Shown: positions 46,901 to 60,737, numbered from the stretch's first letter. The stretch: 64,000 nt of DNA from Gloeophyllum trabeum ATCC 11539 (GCF_000344685.1 NW_006920420.1:555376-619375); one strand, 5' to 3'. Numbers and translations: made by a program. The notes: generated by a model from the letters alone, not told the origin.

Positions 46901-48336
46901 ACAGTAGCGGAATTCCCTTAAAGGCAAGTCGTCCAAACTAAACAAGAGGTCAGCATCTGCGGGTTAGTGGCACCTCAGGTTTAGAGACATAATATTTAGC
47001 GGAATGCGTGGCAAGGGAGCGATACAGCGTCGAAAAGCCAACTTGTGTCTGGCAACACCTGTCACTGTAGCTCCACAGCGGAGCAACCTCGGAGGCAATG
47101 AGGTGAGATGCTGGCTCAAACGTATTTGGAGAGTAATATTCTAAAGAGCAGAAGGCGATCCTGGACACCGATAGCAAGCCCCTACCGCCGGTCCCGCGGC
47201 ACTTAACCATATGCCGCTTCTTCTGCTGCAGCGCATGGATGACGCAGGCACATACACGTCAGCAGAGAAAGGAGGCAGAGGGATTAAGACTACCTTTGAC
47301 ATCCTGCATTCCGCGTACACATTCATCAACGGCGATGACGCATCGTATTCAGTCTTAAGGAGATGAACGATGATAGCCTCCAAGCTAAGTAAAAGGTTCT
47401 GGAGGGCATCCGCTAGGTGCAACGAACTTGAGATACCATACTTAGCTATTTGAAATTTAATTTGCGGAGAACTCACGTCGAAATAGTGGCTGTGTTGGAC
47501 ATAACTTGTTTGCTACCGTTTACTTGCCACGCGATGAATAGCTTCCGTTGTATGGCATGCAGGCGCTTCTCATGATCAGGGACTGATCCTTGAAGTGGAA
47601 TAATGGTGGGTATAAAGTACCTGGTAAGCAGCGACGATTCTCGACCTCTCATGGGAAGGTAAAATCAGTCCCGCGCAACGGGATGACCAGGCGGAATTCG
47701 AGGGCCGACACGTACCCCCGCTCCTTGAGAGCATAAAGCTCCTTCAAGCGGCTCGGGATATGTGATGTCACGGGAGGTGACGGTAGACGTTGATAGGGTT
47801 TCTCATATCCCATGGAGCTGCAGTGTCCCGGCAGAGGACATGACGGTGGGACTTGTGGTGGAGTGTACTTTCGAGCTGACACATTTCTCCTCCAAAGATG
47901 GCCTGTGCCTGAGCAAGCCTCACGCCTGACTTATAATTGGGTGATGCACCGCATACCTCCGCCGGCGCCTAGAAGTTGATAATCTCATGTCAGTCCTAAA
48001 TGAAAGATTGCATTGTCGAGGATCGTACCTGAGACCATCCAGCCACAACGTTGATACGTGCAGGTACGCACCGATGTTGATCATTCGGCACCGCAGACAT
48101 CTCGGCCGTCAATGTCACTCGAAGAACATCCTTCCTTGTAATGGAGGGGCCAGACTGGGTCCCTTCTCGTCAGCGGCTTCATCCTACTGATGAGAATTCG
48201 GAAGGGGGAGAAAACGCGCTGTCTTAAAGCGGAGTCCTTGAATCTTTCATCCACAGCGACCCGCCTTGCGCTCATCCTCCTTCCTACTTTTGACTCGCGG
48301 CACAGTTACCCTCTCTCTTTCTTTGCTATATCAGCA
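43984..48336. other. 4.3-kb gene-poor region
   Basis: Many short overlapping frames but no recognisable family. The most gene-like part is minus-strand 46950-47882, listed separately. Coding-like minus-strand pieces also occur at 46090-46420 and 45550-45800. There is a 12-13 base C homopolymer at about 46815-46828. Confidence 0.4.
46950..47882 (-). CDS. Doubtful spliced gene, unknown product (5' part)
   Basis: I do not recognise this product. Starting at ATG 47882, a series of short coding-like segments can be joined by plausible GT-AG introns: MSARKYTPPQVPPSC to LKELYALKERG (ending near 47713), then VPDHEKRLHAIQRKLFIAWQ (about 47530-47590), ADALQNLLLSLEAIIVHLLK to AECRMSK (about 47298-47410), and KKRHMVKCRGTGGRGLLSVS to LWSYSDR (about 47064-47226). 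The patterns are more protein-like than the surrounding frames. It may continue to about 46080. No domain, signal peptide or catalytic motif is visible, and the joins are not verified. It could also be a pseudogene. Confidence 0.3.
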
Positions 48337-50699
48337 ATGACCACCATCCCGACGACCGGGCAAAACCGCGCCAATCCCCTGAAGCCACCCAAGCCTCTTT
48401 TCTTCACAGATCCAAACGCAACTCAGGCCGACACCAGTATAAGCACGAAAGACGTTGGAGCCCTTCGACAGATGTCGAGCTCGCAAAGCAACCCACGATC
48501 CCCGACGTCCCCTCTGAGCCCCGACGTCCAGCACCTGCCCGCTATGCAGCAGGTGCATCGAAGCCGCAGCCAGACGGCGGACATCGACCAACAGGACACG
48601 GAGTCAAGCAGCAACCATCAGACCAACGGCAACCCCTTTTCTCCACCCGCTTCCATTGTTAGCTTCTCAGCGCACAACGACAGTGAGGAAGCGATGTCTA
48701 TCATATCGCCTGGTCATTCGACGACAGGCTCCATAGCCGGGCCCTTCACAGCTGCCGGCTCGAGAACAAGTTCGTTCCTTGAAATCCATCCAAGATCCAC
48801 TGGGATTGTGCGGCCTATGTCGTCCTCGAGCAGCATGCCGAACAGCCCAGGCCTGCGCAAGTCTTTCGCAAGTCCGCCGACACGTCCAGTGACGATGTAT
48901 AATGGCAACCAAGGCCATCTATCGGCTTTGATAGCCACCAACTTAGCTGGGCCCAAGAGAGCGAAGTCCACCATGTTGACAGGGGAGATCGAGAAACCCT
49001 GGCTCGGGCACAAAGACCCTCTTGCTCGGTAAGGCATCCGACGTGGCGAGCAGAATGCGAGTACTGACGTTAATGAGAAACAGGATGGCATACTGGCTCA
49101 CGTATCTCGTCGCCTTTATCGGCATTGCAGCATCCGCCTTGCGATGCTGGTTCGCATACACGAGCGTGCCGATGATGAAGGGCAATCTATGCCTGATCCT
49201 CGAGGACGATTTCAATGGCGACAGCCTGAACACTGACATCTGGGAATATGAGGTCACTATGGGAGGATTCGGGTCAGTAGCCTTTCTTTCATGCTGCACT
49301 CAACAGTCACACTCACACCTCGTCGCAGAAATGGCGAGTTCGAGATGACCACGGATTCCTCTAACAATACCTTCCTGCGCGACGGGTACCTGTACATCCT
49401 GCCGACCCTTACGTCAGACGTCATTGGCAGAGACGCTATCACCAATGGGTACACATACAATATCACCGGCTGTACCACTGCAACCTCCAACGATGTAAGC
49501 ACCGTGCTCTATGACGCATATAGAAGAGCTGACGAGGGCAATTCCAGAGTTCCACTTGCGGCGCTGTGTCCAACAACACCGCAGGCACCGTGATAAATCC
49601 CGCCATGTCCGCTCGCCTCAACACGAAGAAGAGTCGCAGCATCCAGTATGGCCGCGTAGAAATCAGAGCCAAAAACCCCGTCGGTGATTGGGTGAGATTG
49701 TCTGTTGTACCATAAATCCCAGAGCTGACATCCACTCTCAGTTGTGGCCGGCGGTATGGATGTTACCAGTCAACAACACCTATGGGCCTTGGCCAATGAG
49801 CGGTACGCCACATGGCTGGTGAATAAGAAGTAGATCGCACTTACCTTCACTACCAGGTGAGATCGATATCATGGAGTCCCGAGGAAACGGCCTCTCCTAT
49901 ACCGCTCAGTAGGTCTCTTTTCTGCGGCAGAGGACAAGTACTGACAGCCACGAAGAGGCAGCAACTACGTCCACGGATCCTTGAACTGGGGCCCACTGAC
50001 GTGGCTCAACGAGGTTTGGCGGACGACCGGCTGGTGGACGGAGCGCCGCAGCAGCTTTGCCGACGCCTTCCACACCTATGCTCTGGAATGGGACGAAGAC
50101 TTCATGTGAGTCCTTGCGGTGTTATCGCCTGGACTCTTGGCTGATGATGATACAGCCGGGTCTACGTCGACACGCGTCTCCATGGCATGCTCCAAGTCAA
50201 CATGAAAGTGCCGTTCTTCGAGCGCGGCGACTTCCCACCCGTCGTTACCAACGGCACAGAGCAAATTGCGCTGGAGAATCCTTGGGTGTACGGCACGAAG
50301 GCTGCTCCGTTCGACATACGTAAGTTGCCTGATTGGTATGATAAACAAGATGAGAGTGCTTACGCGGTCCCGACAGCTTTCTACCTCATTATGAATGTTG
50401 CAGTAGGCGGCACGAACGGATGGTTTCCCGATAACGCGGGAGATAAGCCGTGGATCAATGGTGCGAGTAGTAAGTGTATCGCTTACAACGCCGGGGAGCG
50501 CTCTCTGAATTGTCCCATAGATGCTATGCAACAATTTGCGCAGGCGCAGGATAAATGGGCGACTACTTGGCCACAAGACGAATATAGCCGGGCTTTGGTC
50601 GTGTATGTACTGCGCCTCTGGGATTCAATCGGTCTCCCAAAATACTAATGCGCGTCCTCTGCCAACAGCGACTATGTCAAAATGTGGCAGAAATGCTGA
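48337..50699 (+). CDS. Beta-glucan synthesis-associated protein, GH16 (KRE6/SKN1 type)
   Basis: Type II membrane protein of the secretory pathway needed for beta-1,6-glucan in the cell wall. Eleven exons: 48337-49028, 49084-49272, 49329-49494, 49548-49691, 49742-49802, 49857-49908, 49956-50105, 50156-50319, 50377-50469, 50521-50602 and 50669-50699, giving 607 residues. About 230 Ser/Pro-rich cytosolic residues come first, then one helix (LTYLVAFIGIAASALRCWFA), then the GH16 domain. It holds LILEDDFNGDSLNTDIWEYE, YGRVEIRAKNPVGDWLWPAV, the catalytic GEIDIMESRGN, HTYALEWDEDFIRVYVD and NVAVGGTNGWFPDN. An in-frame upstream ATG exists at 48190; I prefer 48337 because the intervening sequence lacks conserved features. 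Confidence 0.93.
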
Positions 50700-51469
50700 T
50701 CAACCTCTAGTCAGAGCTATCGAGCATTTACCCTACCATAGAGATTGTGCGGTTCACGTTGAGTTGACCAGCTTCATTGATTGGGGTCAGGGATATGGGA
50801 GAACTGGTCGTTTATACACGACATGCAGCCTGTTTCATAGTATTAACCTTCGATCATCGTATTATCACCAGGGCTGTAACTTACAGGATTATTAATGCCG
50901 CCATAGCGGACGCTGTCTTAAACATCTGTATACTGAGTAATCCAGCGAGTGGGAACGCTGTCCTTTCAGATCGAAGTCATATTGTACATGCCTAGAAATA
51001 TAAACGAGCACGATGCTGAGCGGCTACAATATCTATATAGAGCAGTCACTGAGTCAGCTTTACTTCAGCCTCGTCCAGAGTTTCAAACACCGCAGTATGT
51101 ACCTTCAGTCATTCGTCATCCTTCATCGGGGACTGGGGCACTGGCTCATGCTCTACTAAAAGCGCCTCCCTTTCTCCCGAATCTTGCGGTGAGTCAGACT
51201 CCTCGCGATCGTCGCATGCACAAATACATGCGGTGAAGTTATGTCCTGCATATCCAGCCCTTCAGTCGCATAGAAATTTGCAGTTTTCTTGCAGGGAGTA
51301 GAACCTACGTATTGATGCGAAGTCGGTGCAGATTCCAGCGAACACGTCGCAGCAAGCCAATATCGTGATAGAGCATACGGTACCGATAGGATCATTAGAC
51401 ATTTCTAAGAGATGCAGAGCTACAGTGATGCCAGTTTCATGGAGTACTTCGGTGAGGCTACAGGCGCAG
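50700..51469. other. Intergenic, no gene
   Basis: About 770 bp between the GH16 gene and the Mutator-like element. Short frames only, no motif. Confidence 0.5.
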
Positions 51470-51478
51470 AGGTATAGC
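51470..51478. repeat. 9-bp target site duplication, left
   Basis: AGGTATAGC directly precedes the left inverted repeat. The same nine bases follow the right end at 53206-53214. Confidence 0.85.
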
Positions 51479-51521
51479 CAGGCTCCTAAACCATAGCGTT
51501 CTCGCTCCTCCTTTACTAGGG

Positions 51522-51755
51522 CGCACGTGCAGTGTTACATAATACAAATCTATTTTTAATTTATTACCGGATACAGAACGAACAAGAGGAGGAGAACGCT
51601 ATAGGACGGCTGGCACAAATGTCGTCGCCGAGATCCCCGAGGCTGACTAAGCGGACGGTGGCTGAAGCCTTTCACCAGCGGTCGGCGGGCCTTCACGCAA
51701 GCATTTACAACTTATTACCTTGGGATTTACCGCTCGGTGTACTTTATAGTAATGT
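51522..51755 (+). repeat. 234-bp direct copy, left of gap 2
   Basis: From CGCACGTGCAGTGTTA to TATAGTAATGT. It recurs at 52537-52770 with only two differences that I see, at ACATAATA/ATATAATA and GCAAGCAT/GCAACCAT. Confidence 0.9.
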
Positions 51756-52536
51756 NNNNNNNNNNNNNNNNNNNNNNNNNNNNNNNNNNNNNNNNNNNNN
51801 NNNNNNNNNNNNNNNNNNNNNNNNNNNNNNNNNNNNNNNNNNNNNNNNNNNNNNNNNNNNNNNNNNNNNNNNNNNNNNNNNNNNNNNNNNNNNNNNNNNN
51901 NNNNNNNNNNNNNNNNNNNNNNNNNNNNNNNNNNNNNNNNNNNNNNNNNNNNNNNNNNNNNNNNNNNNNNNNNNNNNNNNNNNNNNNNNNNNNNNNNNNN
52001 NNNNNNNNNNNNNNNNNNNNNNNNNNNNNNNNNNNNNNNNNNNNNNNNNNNNNNNNNNNNNNNNNNNNNNNNNNNNNNNNNNNNNNNNNNNNNNNNNNNN
52101 NNNNNNNNNNNNNNNNNNNNNNNNNNNNNNNNNNNNNNNNNNNNNNNNNNNNNNNNNNNNNNNNNNNNNNNNNNNNNNNNNNNNNNNNNNNNNNNNNNNN
52201 NNNNNNNNNNNNNNNNNNNNNNNNNNNNNNNNNNNNNNNNNNNNNNNNNNNNNNNNNNNNNNNNNNNNNNNNNNNNNNNNNNNNNNNNNNNNNNNNNNNN
52301 NNNNNNNNNNNNNNNNNNNNNNNNNNNNNNNNNNNNNNNNNNNNNNNNNNNNNNNNNNNNNNNNNNNNNNNNNNNNNNNNNNNNNNNNNNNNNNNNNNNN
52401 NNNNNNNNNNNNNNNNNNNNNNNNNNNNNNNNNNNNNNNNNNNNNNNNNNNNNNNNNNNNNNNNNNNNNNNNNNNNNNNNNNNNNNNNNNNNNNNNNNNN
52501 NNNNNNNNNNNNNNNNNNNNNNNNNNNNNNNNNNNN
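51756..52536. other. Assembly gap (781 N)
   Basis: A run of N inside the Mutator-like element. Open frames through it are artefacts. Confidence 1.
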
Positions 52537-52770
52537 CGCACGTGCAGTGTTATATAATACAAATCTATTTTTAATTTATTACCGGATACAGAACGAACAA
52601 GAGGAGGAGAACGCTATAGGACGGCTGGCACAAATGTCGTCGCCGAGATCCCCGAGGCTGACTAAGCGGACGGTGGCTGAAGCCTTTCACCAGCGGTCGG
52701 CGGGCCTTCACGCAACCATTTACAACTTATTACCTTGGGATTTACCGCTCGGTGTACTTTATAGTAATGT
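52537..52770 (+). repeat. 234-bp direct copy, right of gap 2
   Basis: Near-identical repeat of 51522-51755 starting at the first base after the gap. It then continues into sequence that leads to the right inverted repeat. Confidence 0.9.
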
Positions 52771-53205
52771 AAAAATGTCCTGACTGAATGGTATACTCAG
52801 GCAATGGTTATCAGTAGTACCGAAGGCTGAATATCCGGCTGAAGAGGCATAATGGCTATAGACAAGCCCCTCTGAGTGTCAGAAGTATACTAAAGGTATT
52901 TGCATTGGTCTTGAACTATTTTAGCACCCGTTTATATGTGTTCTGCGTGAGCTCAACGAGGTAGGTGTCGAGACGCTCTCTACATCGCCCGCCGACCGCT
53001 GGTGAAAGGCTTCAGCCACCGTCCGCTTAGTCAGCCTCGGGGATCTCGGCGACGACATTTGTGCCAGCCGTCCTATAGCGTTCTCCTCCTCTTGTTCGTT
53101 CTGTATCCGGTAATAATTAAAAATAGATTTGTATTATATAACACTGCACGTGCGCCCTAGTAAAGGAGGAGCGAGAACGCTAAGGACGGATGGTTTAGGA
53201 GCCTG

Positions 53206-53214
53206 AGGTATAGC
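53206..53214. repeat. 9-bp target site duplication, right
   Basis: AGGTATAGC, identical to 51470-51478. Confidence 0.85.
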
Positions 53215-53393
53215 TAGATATCCCTCCCAACTTCCAAGTTGGGTGGCGGGCGCCTACCGTCAGACGCGAAGTGACGCACTGTCACACACATCCGCCAGTC
53301 ACGTACAGCCATTGTCACGCCTCTCCCCTGCGCTTCTACCTCGGACTTGGACGTATTGCTCGACGAGGACTTTCCCAAAGATTTCTGCCAAAC

Positions 53394-54848
53394 ATGGATG
53401 GATCCAGCAGTACATTAACAGAGGGGAAGAGAAAGCCGGTTGTAATCATTACGATTGGCATGGCGGGTGCAGGCAAATCCACCTTTGTGCAGCGGATTAA
53501 CTCGTACCTGCACTCGCTTGACCCACCCTCGCCTCCTTACATCCTCAACCTGGATCCAGCAGTCACGCATGTGCCATTTGATCCGAACATTGACATACGG
53601 GACACGGTCAATTACAAGGAAGTAATGAAGCAGTGTGTGTCTCATTTAACCCTTTCTTATCCGAAGGCGACGTGACAGCTGAATGCGACTTATTATGTAG
53701 GTATAACCTAGGGCCCAATGGAGGCATCTTGACAGCTTTGAACTTGTTCACAACCAAGCTTGATCAAGTGTTGGACTTGGTGGAGAAACGTGCAGAGACA
53801 GTCGAGTAAGCAGCGTCAAACAGTCCCGGCTTGCCTACTGCCTGACGATATGTCCCAGCTATGTCATCCTTGATACGCCAGGGCAGATAGAGATCTTCAC
53901 CTGGTCGGCGTCCGGTGCTATTATCACCGACGCGGTTGCCTCCTCATTCCCCACCGTTGTCGCATACATCATCGACACGCCGCGGACAACAGCACCAGCA
54001 ACGTTCATGTCGAACATGCTCTACGCCTGCAGGTACGTACGACTGCTCACATCCACCTATCATCGTACTCAGCTCTGTATCTCGTTAGTATCCTATACAA
54101 AACGAAACTTCCTTTCATCCTGGTGTTCAACAAAACTGATGTGCAGCCTCACGATTTCGCTGTGGAATGGATGCAGGACTTCGAGGCGTTCCAGATGGCG
54201 CTCAATTCCCATAGCGGAACGACTGACTCTGAAGGCGAGCCAACGTACATGAACAGCCTCATGAATAGCATGAGTCTTGTGCTGGACGAATTCTATAAAC
54301 ACCTCAAGGTCAGTAAGTCGTACTTCGGTCTCGAAAATCAGGCTCATGTCTGTGCAGGCTGTGGGAGTGTCAAGTATGACCGGGGCGGGTGTGAAGGAGT
54401 TCTTCGAAGCTGTCGAGGCATCTCGAACGGAATACGAGAAGTCAGTCACTACGTCGTCGCCTTCGCAATGTTGAACGTCTGATTGTTAACTCCAGGGAAT
54501 ACCTGCCCGAGCTGCAACGCGCCCGCGCCTCACGCGACAAGTCTCTGCAAGCCGTGAAAGAGGAATCAATGACACGATTCATGAAAGATCTCTCCATCGA
54601 CCGAGAGCGGAATCCGAATGCGGCACTCCGGGACCGCTGGCGACCTGAAGACGAGGACGACGACGAGGATCCAGACGTCAACATAGTCGATCGCAGTAAG
54701 CGAAATCGCACGCGACTATTTTTGACGCGTGGCTTATCCGTTTTCCTTTCCCCCTTCAGGCGAGGAGCCCTGGCCTGGCCAGTATATCGACGTTACTCGC
54801 TCACGAAAAGGAGACAGCGAATCTGTCAACTGGCCTCGGCCGAGTTAG
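53394..54848 (+). CDS. NPA3: GPN-loop GTPase 1 (Npa3/XAB1 family)
   Basis: Essential small GTPase needed for assembly and nuclear import of RNA polymerase II. Seven exons: 53394-53632, 53701-53805, 53859-54032, 54089-54308, 54358-54440, 54496-54695 and 54760-54848, giving 369 residues. The P-loop is GMAGAGKST at residues 23-31. The family's diagnostic GPN insertion is in [16 protein letters not shown]. Also present are [26 protein letters not shown] (the NKxD base-recognition site) and [11 protein letters not shown]. The acidic tail ([19 protein letters not shown]) is typical. The Mutator-like element ends about 180 bp upstream, so it sits in or beside the promoter. Confidence 0.95.
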
Positions 54849-55820
54849 AGATAATCAATGCGAGCCCAAATGAAGTGAAGTGTATTTGTATTCTTGAATT
54901 ACGGTGTACTCTGGCAAGTCCGCGTTCCTCGTGTCTCCGATGCGCCCCTCTACCTATCCAGACAATACAGGCCGCTGAGGACCAGAACCTGTCAGCGCAC
55001 AGCTAGGCACCCGTGACGGCGCTGACTGCGTCCGTGTGGACTCTATTTGATGCACCAACCAGACTCTCTCCCGACTGTGGAGCATGGGAACTGCTTGCTC
55101 GGGCCACGGTTGTTGCTATGATCCCAGCTAACGTTGGTCCGGACATTAGCTCACCACATCGGTGCTGTCGATGTGCAAATACCTGAGCCCACATGCCTTT
55201 GTGGCCCCTACGATTGGCTCGGCCAGGGGCCGCTGAGCGCGAATAGCTCGCGTTGGCGATAAGGCGGAGTGGTGCAACTGAATCCTCGTCGTCTACAACT
55301 TCTACTATTCGGTCCTACATCGACTGTGAGGCGATAAATCATGCTGTAGACAATAACGTCGGACTACACAAACGTCTGGAAGTACCGGACGCGTCTGTAA
55401 TCAATTACTTGCCGAGACATCGGTGGCTGTGTGCATCCTGCCCACAACGGGAGCGTGTCGTCCCGCAGACGATCACAAGTTTTATATCTCTTCTCCAGAA
55501 CAAAGCCCCTCGCTGCCCGTATCTCGCTCTCGTGTCGTTCTGCGTGTACAGCACGGAGAAACCGCTCAAGTCAGCAGCGGCAGAGGAGGTTGTTACGTGA
55601 TTAAGACAGCGGTCCGTATTCGGCTCGAGGTGGGACCCACAGGTGCAATTCAAGGTAGCCAAACAGTTGCTGTCGACCCGCTGCTCGCAACGTCTTTGCT
55701 GCCGTTCAAGACACACTCTCCCCCTGATTTCGCCTCCAAGCCGCTTGACTGTCTTCACGTCTTCCTCTTATCCTGGTCTGGCTGTCATCCGTGTAGCGCA
55801 TCTGTTTGCCACATCAAGTC
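54849..55820. other. Intergenic between GPN1 and CDK1
   Basis: About 970 bp. A 173-residue frame begins at 55423 and runs into CDK1 in another frame; it has no motif. It probably contains the CDK1 promoter and 5' UTR. Confidence 0.5.
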
Positions 55821-57590
<1,770 letters not shown>

Positions 57591-58492
57591 TTCTGTACGT
57601 TTCACATCTTGTATCTCGCCGCCACCCCATCGTCTCGTGTCTCGCACTCGCATCGTGTCTGTTTCCTTAGTCTTGCATTATGTCTGTCCCTCTTTTCATC
57701 AGCTGCATTTGGTATCTTTACGCACTTATATTATCAATTGTAAAAACGGAGATCCTGGAATACACCTTGCCCCTCCGTATTTCCTTGTCGAAACCGAAGC
57801 TATTGCCCCGGCCTAAGCACGATAAGGGTTATGATAGCTGTCGTACCTATTTCTCACTTGTGCAGATCATCTGTCCTAAGCGGCAACCCTCGGAATCCCA
57901 TAGCGGTCAAAAGTTCTATACGACCATATTTACACACGAAGACAAGAATACAATGCATGGCAATGGGAAAATGAAGAACCTAGAAGATGGCATACTGAAG
58001 AAAGGCATAGGAGTATAGGAATCAGGGAAGTACGCCATAGGATAGATATCATCAAGACCGGTCAATATCTGACTGCCTTAACTATTCCCACTGTTCGTGT
58101 ACCTCCAAGCTTGTCCGAGGAAAGGACCCTGCAGAGGTCCGGGAATCGGCATGCCCTACACGAGTGGGTATGACAGTCGGCCATGCACGATCGCACACTG
58201 CAAGCCAGACTATGGAAGCGCAGCGATAGCACAGGACTGTCCCAGCGAGAAAGAATCCTGCTGCTCCGTTCCAATATACGTGTCGGCGACCCCGTACGTG
58301 CGTGTTGGCATACCTGTGATACTTACGTTTACGCAGAACCGTAGAACCTCCGTCGTAGTAGGTGTGTGGACAGTCCGTCCGTGTCCATTCTAGAATGTGA
58401 TAGCACCAGAGACGTTGCCGCTGGGTTTCTTCCTGTGCAAACCGTCAGTCATAAGGATGAGAGAGAAGGTGAGGAAAGACGCACAGTAGTGA
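57591..58492. other. Convergent intergenic region, no gene
   Basis: About 900 bp between the 3' ends of CDK1 and the PIN-domain gene. A 98-residue plus-strand frame at 58097-58393 has several cysteines but no clear signal peptide or family. Confidence 0.5.
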
Positions 58493-59823
58493 TCACGGCG
58501 TGTCAGGTTCCAATTTCTCACCGCGAGCGAGGACGCGCACGACCTTCCCGGGGCCTTTGCCCGGCTGGCCGACCATCTCCATCATCGCCATAACGGCGGG
58601 CGGTCGCTCGACGAGACCTCCGCCTCTCTCTCCGCCACCGCGTTCGGGGGGGTTCGAGCTCCTCCTAACACGCCCGCCGCCTCCACCATGGTGATGTCCG
58701 TGGGTCGGGGTGGGGTTGCGCTTGCGTGAAATGTCGTCTTCTTCGCGGTCAGCGGCGCCGGGCTTGACCTCCATCACCATAATACCGGCCTTGCGGGCCC
58801 AGTAGGCGACGACACTCCCGGCGGAACGAGGTTCGTGCTTGTTGGCGAGCACTTGCGGTGCTGGTAAGGGCACTGGGGAGATTGTGGTGGATCCGGCTAG
58901 AGGGTTCGGGACCGCAAGAGGTGCGTTGGCGGAGGCTACCACAGCAAGGACGACCTTGGGCTCGGAGCTCTTGTTGGCTGCCCAACCCATGGTCTTCTGT
59001 CCGTTCTCCGCCTCCCAACGAGCACAGCAGATGGTGCGGCGTAGCCATTCGGGGGAGCCTAAAGCGGGAGGAGAAGGGCTAACAGCCTTCTCATCTTTAT
59101 CTTTGGTTTGATCCGGATCTGAGTCACTTGTGAAGGGGATGCTGTCCCAGGGCACGAAGGCATCGTCTCGCTGGACTCGAATGCGAGGGTTCATACCAAC
59201 CTGAGCCTCGAGAATGCGAGAGGCAGCACGAGCACGCTGAGCAAGAGGGGAAGTGCCCTTCTTGAGCAGATCAAGTGTGTTCAGAGCTGTGTAAGAGATA
59301 AGCATATCAAGCGAGGAGAGGATAAGGTGACGAGCCTTCAAGAGGTACTATGATGATCTCCTCCCTATCGTCCCTGCACCACTTCTTCACCTGGCCGATA
59401 CAGTGGATGAGGACGCTTGCATCAACCACGACAACGTCGGCGTCCTTGAACTTCGCTTTGACATTGCCAGCCTCTTCCACCTTCTCGTTCTTGACGTCCT
59501 CCTTGACTCCGTCCCGCTCGCCACTTCCCCCACCCCTCCTCTTCGTCGGCTTGCTTGCCGACGGCGGGCGCTTACCGCCGCCGCCGCTCCTTCCTGTGGG
59601 CGTGACGCTTCGATTAACATGCGCCTGTGGGTGCTTGCGGTCCCGCCAGTTGTGCGAGTTAGCAGCCGTCTTCTCCAGCTGCTCCACTTGATGGTTGAGA
59701 AACGCTGCGCCCAAAGCGCGAGACATGGCAAGCTTGTTGTTGTTCATAGCGATTGGTCCCTGGGGAAAGCTAGTTCCCAGCAGTTCTTATGAGGACTAAG
59801 AGAAGGCGCACCTTTTCGGTCAT
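58493..59823 (-). CDS. PIN-domain protein, SMG6/SWT1-like nuclease fold
   Basis: Probable single-strand RNA endonuclease or RNA-binding protein. Three exons: 59812-59823 (12 nt, MTEK), 59336-59759 and 58493-59286, giving 409 residues. The basic, Gly/Lys-rich N-terminal region is followed by a PIN core with VVVVDASVLIHCIGQVKKWC, whose first Asp fits the metal site, then IIIVPLEALNTLDLLKKGTS, with an acidic residue, and AARAASRILEAQ-like helix. After a Ser/Pro linker come RRTICCARWEAENG and GSVVAYWARKAGIMVMEV. The C-terminus is His/Gly/Arg-rich. Joining VPLE to ALNTLDLL requires a GC donor at 59335 (AAG|GCTCGT), because no GT donor there keeps the frame. The exact RNA target is unknown. Confidence 0.82.
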
Positions 59824-60737
59824 AGTTGTACTCTCCAAGCTGTGGTGCCGGCTGTGGCCTATGTTGTGTCAACTGACAGAGCCACAACTACCAGAAACGG
59901 CAGTAGACTGCGGCTGACATACGAATCACCTTCAACGGAACGCACAGCTATATATGTAGATGTATACACCGTTTCGTCGCTTCTATGCCAGTAGTGACCG
60001 AAGCATTGACAAGCAGAACATAACGAATGCATTACATCGCTGACAACGCGTTTGAGAGTGAGTGAAGGCCCTCCGAAACACTTTGGTTCGGGCATTGTGG
60101 CATTAACGGCGACTTGAAGCTCGGCTCGCTTTCATGGGTACCTGGACTAAGTCCGATATCCGAATCGTAAGAAGAATGTAATGCTCGCCAGGAAGACTAA
60201 TACAAGCCATGCATGAATACGTGAGCAAAGAATCGTACGTAAATCCGCTATGCCACAATGGACGATGAGCTTCGTCATGTACTTGATACACGGATCAGTA
60301 CCGTTGCGAACCCTATTTGGTGAGCCCTAAGGCTGATTCGGTTGGAAAACGGCCCTCATGGATGTATTTAGGACGTCCGGACTGACTCGGACCAAACCTG
60401 ACGCTTAGGCTGAAGTCAGTACTTTAGGGTCCAACGACTCTTCAGGCTACGCCACACACCCCCTGGGTTACGGGAACGAAAGTGAATGGCAAGAAAGGCT
60501 CTTGAGTGTTTATAAGTGGCAGCTCTCGAGCGGTCCCAACTGCTGATATATTCATGAACAAGTCTCCAAAACTAAGGATCAATGACAAGCCCCTCTATCG
60601 TCCGAGATTCTCGCTACCTCTACGTACCTGGCAGTGGTAGACTTCGGACTATAGTCAAAGGTGTGCCTACTGGTATAAATGCTGCGTCTGTCTTGCCGTC
60701 GCGGTAAACATCACCACTCGCACCTGAACGGATCATC
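59824..60737. promoter_or_regulatory. Divergent promoter region, PIN protein / aldo-keto reductase
   Basis: About 910 bp between two head-to-head genes, with no gene recognised. TATAAA at 60674-60679 lies about 60 bp before the reductase ATG and is a good TATA box. Confidence 0.55.
60674..60679 (+). promoter_or_regulatory. TATA box of the aldo/keto reductase gene
   Basis: TATAAA in the context TGGTATAAATGC, about 60 bp upstream of the ATG at 60738. Confidence 0.6.

Larger units (their letters stand above)
51479..53205. mobile_element. Mutator-like element with about 215-bp terminal inverted repeats
   Basis: The ends are long inverted repeats, 51479-51690 and 52987-53205, starting CAGGCTCCTAAACCAT. 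They differ mainly by an 8-base insertion and a one-base indel on the right. A 9-bp direct duplication flanks them. Long inverted ends plus a 9-bp duplication are the signature of Mutator-like elements. The interior contains an assembly gap and a second direct copy of the left end, so its true length and any transposase are unknown. The right end lies only about 190 bp before the GPN1 start codon. Confidence 0.85.

Noticed and set aside
51532..52783. Open frames of about 340 residues through the second N run
   Set aside because: Same reason; the readable ends are transposon terminal repeat sequence.
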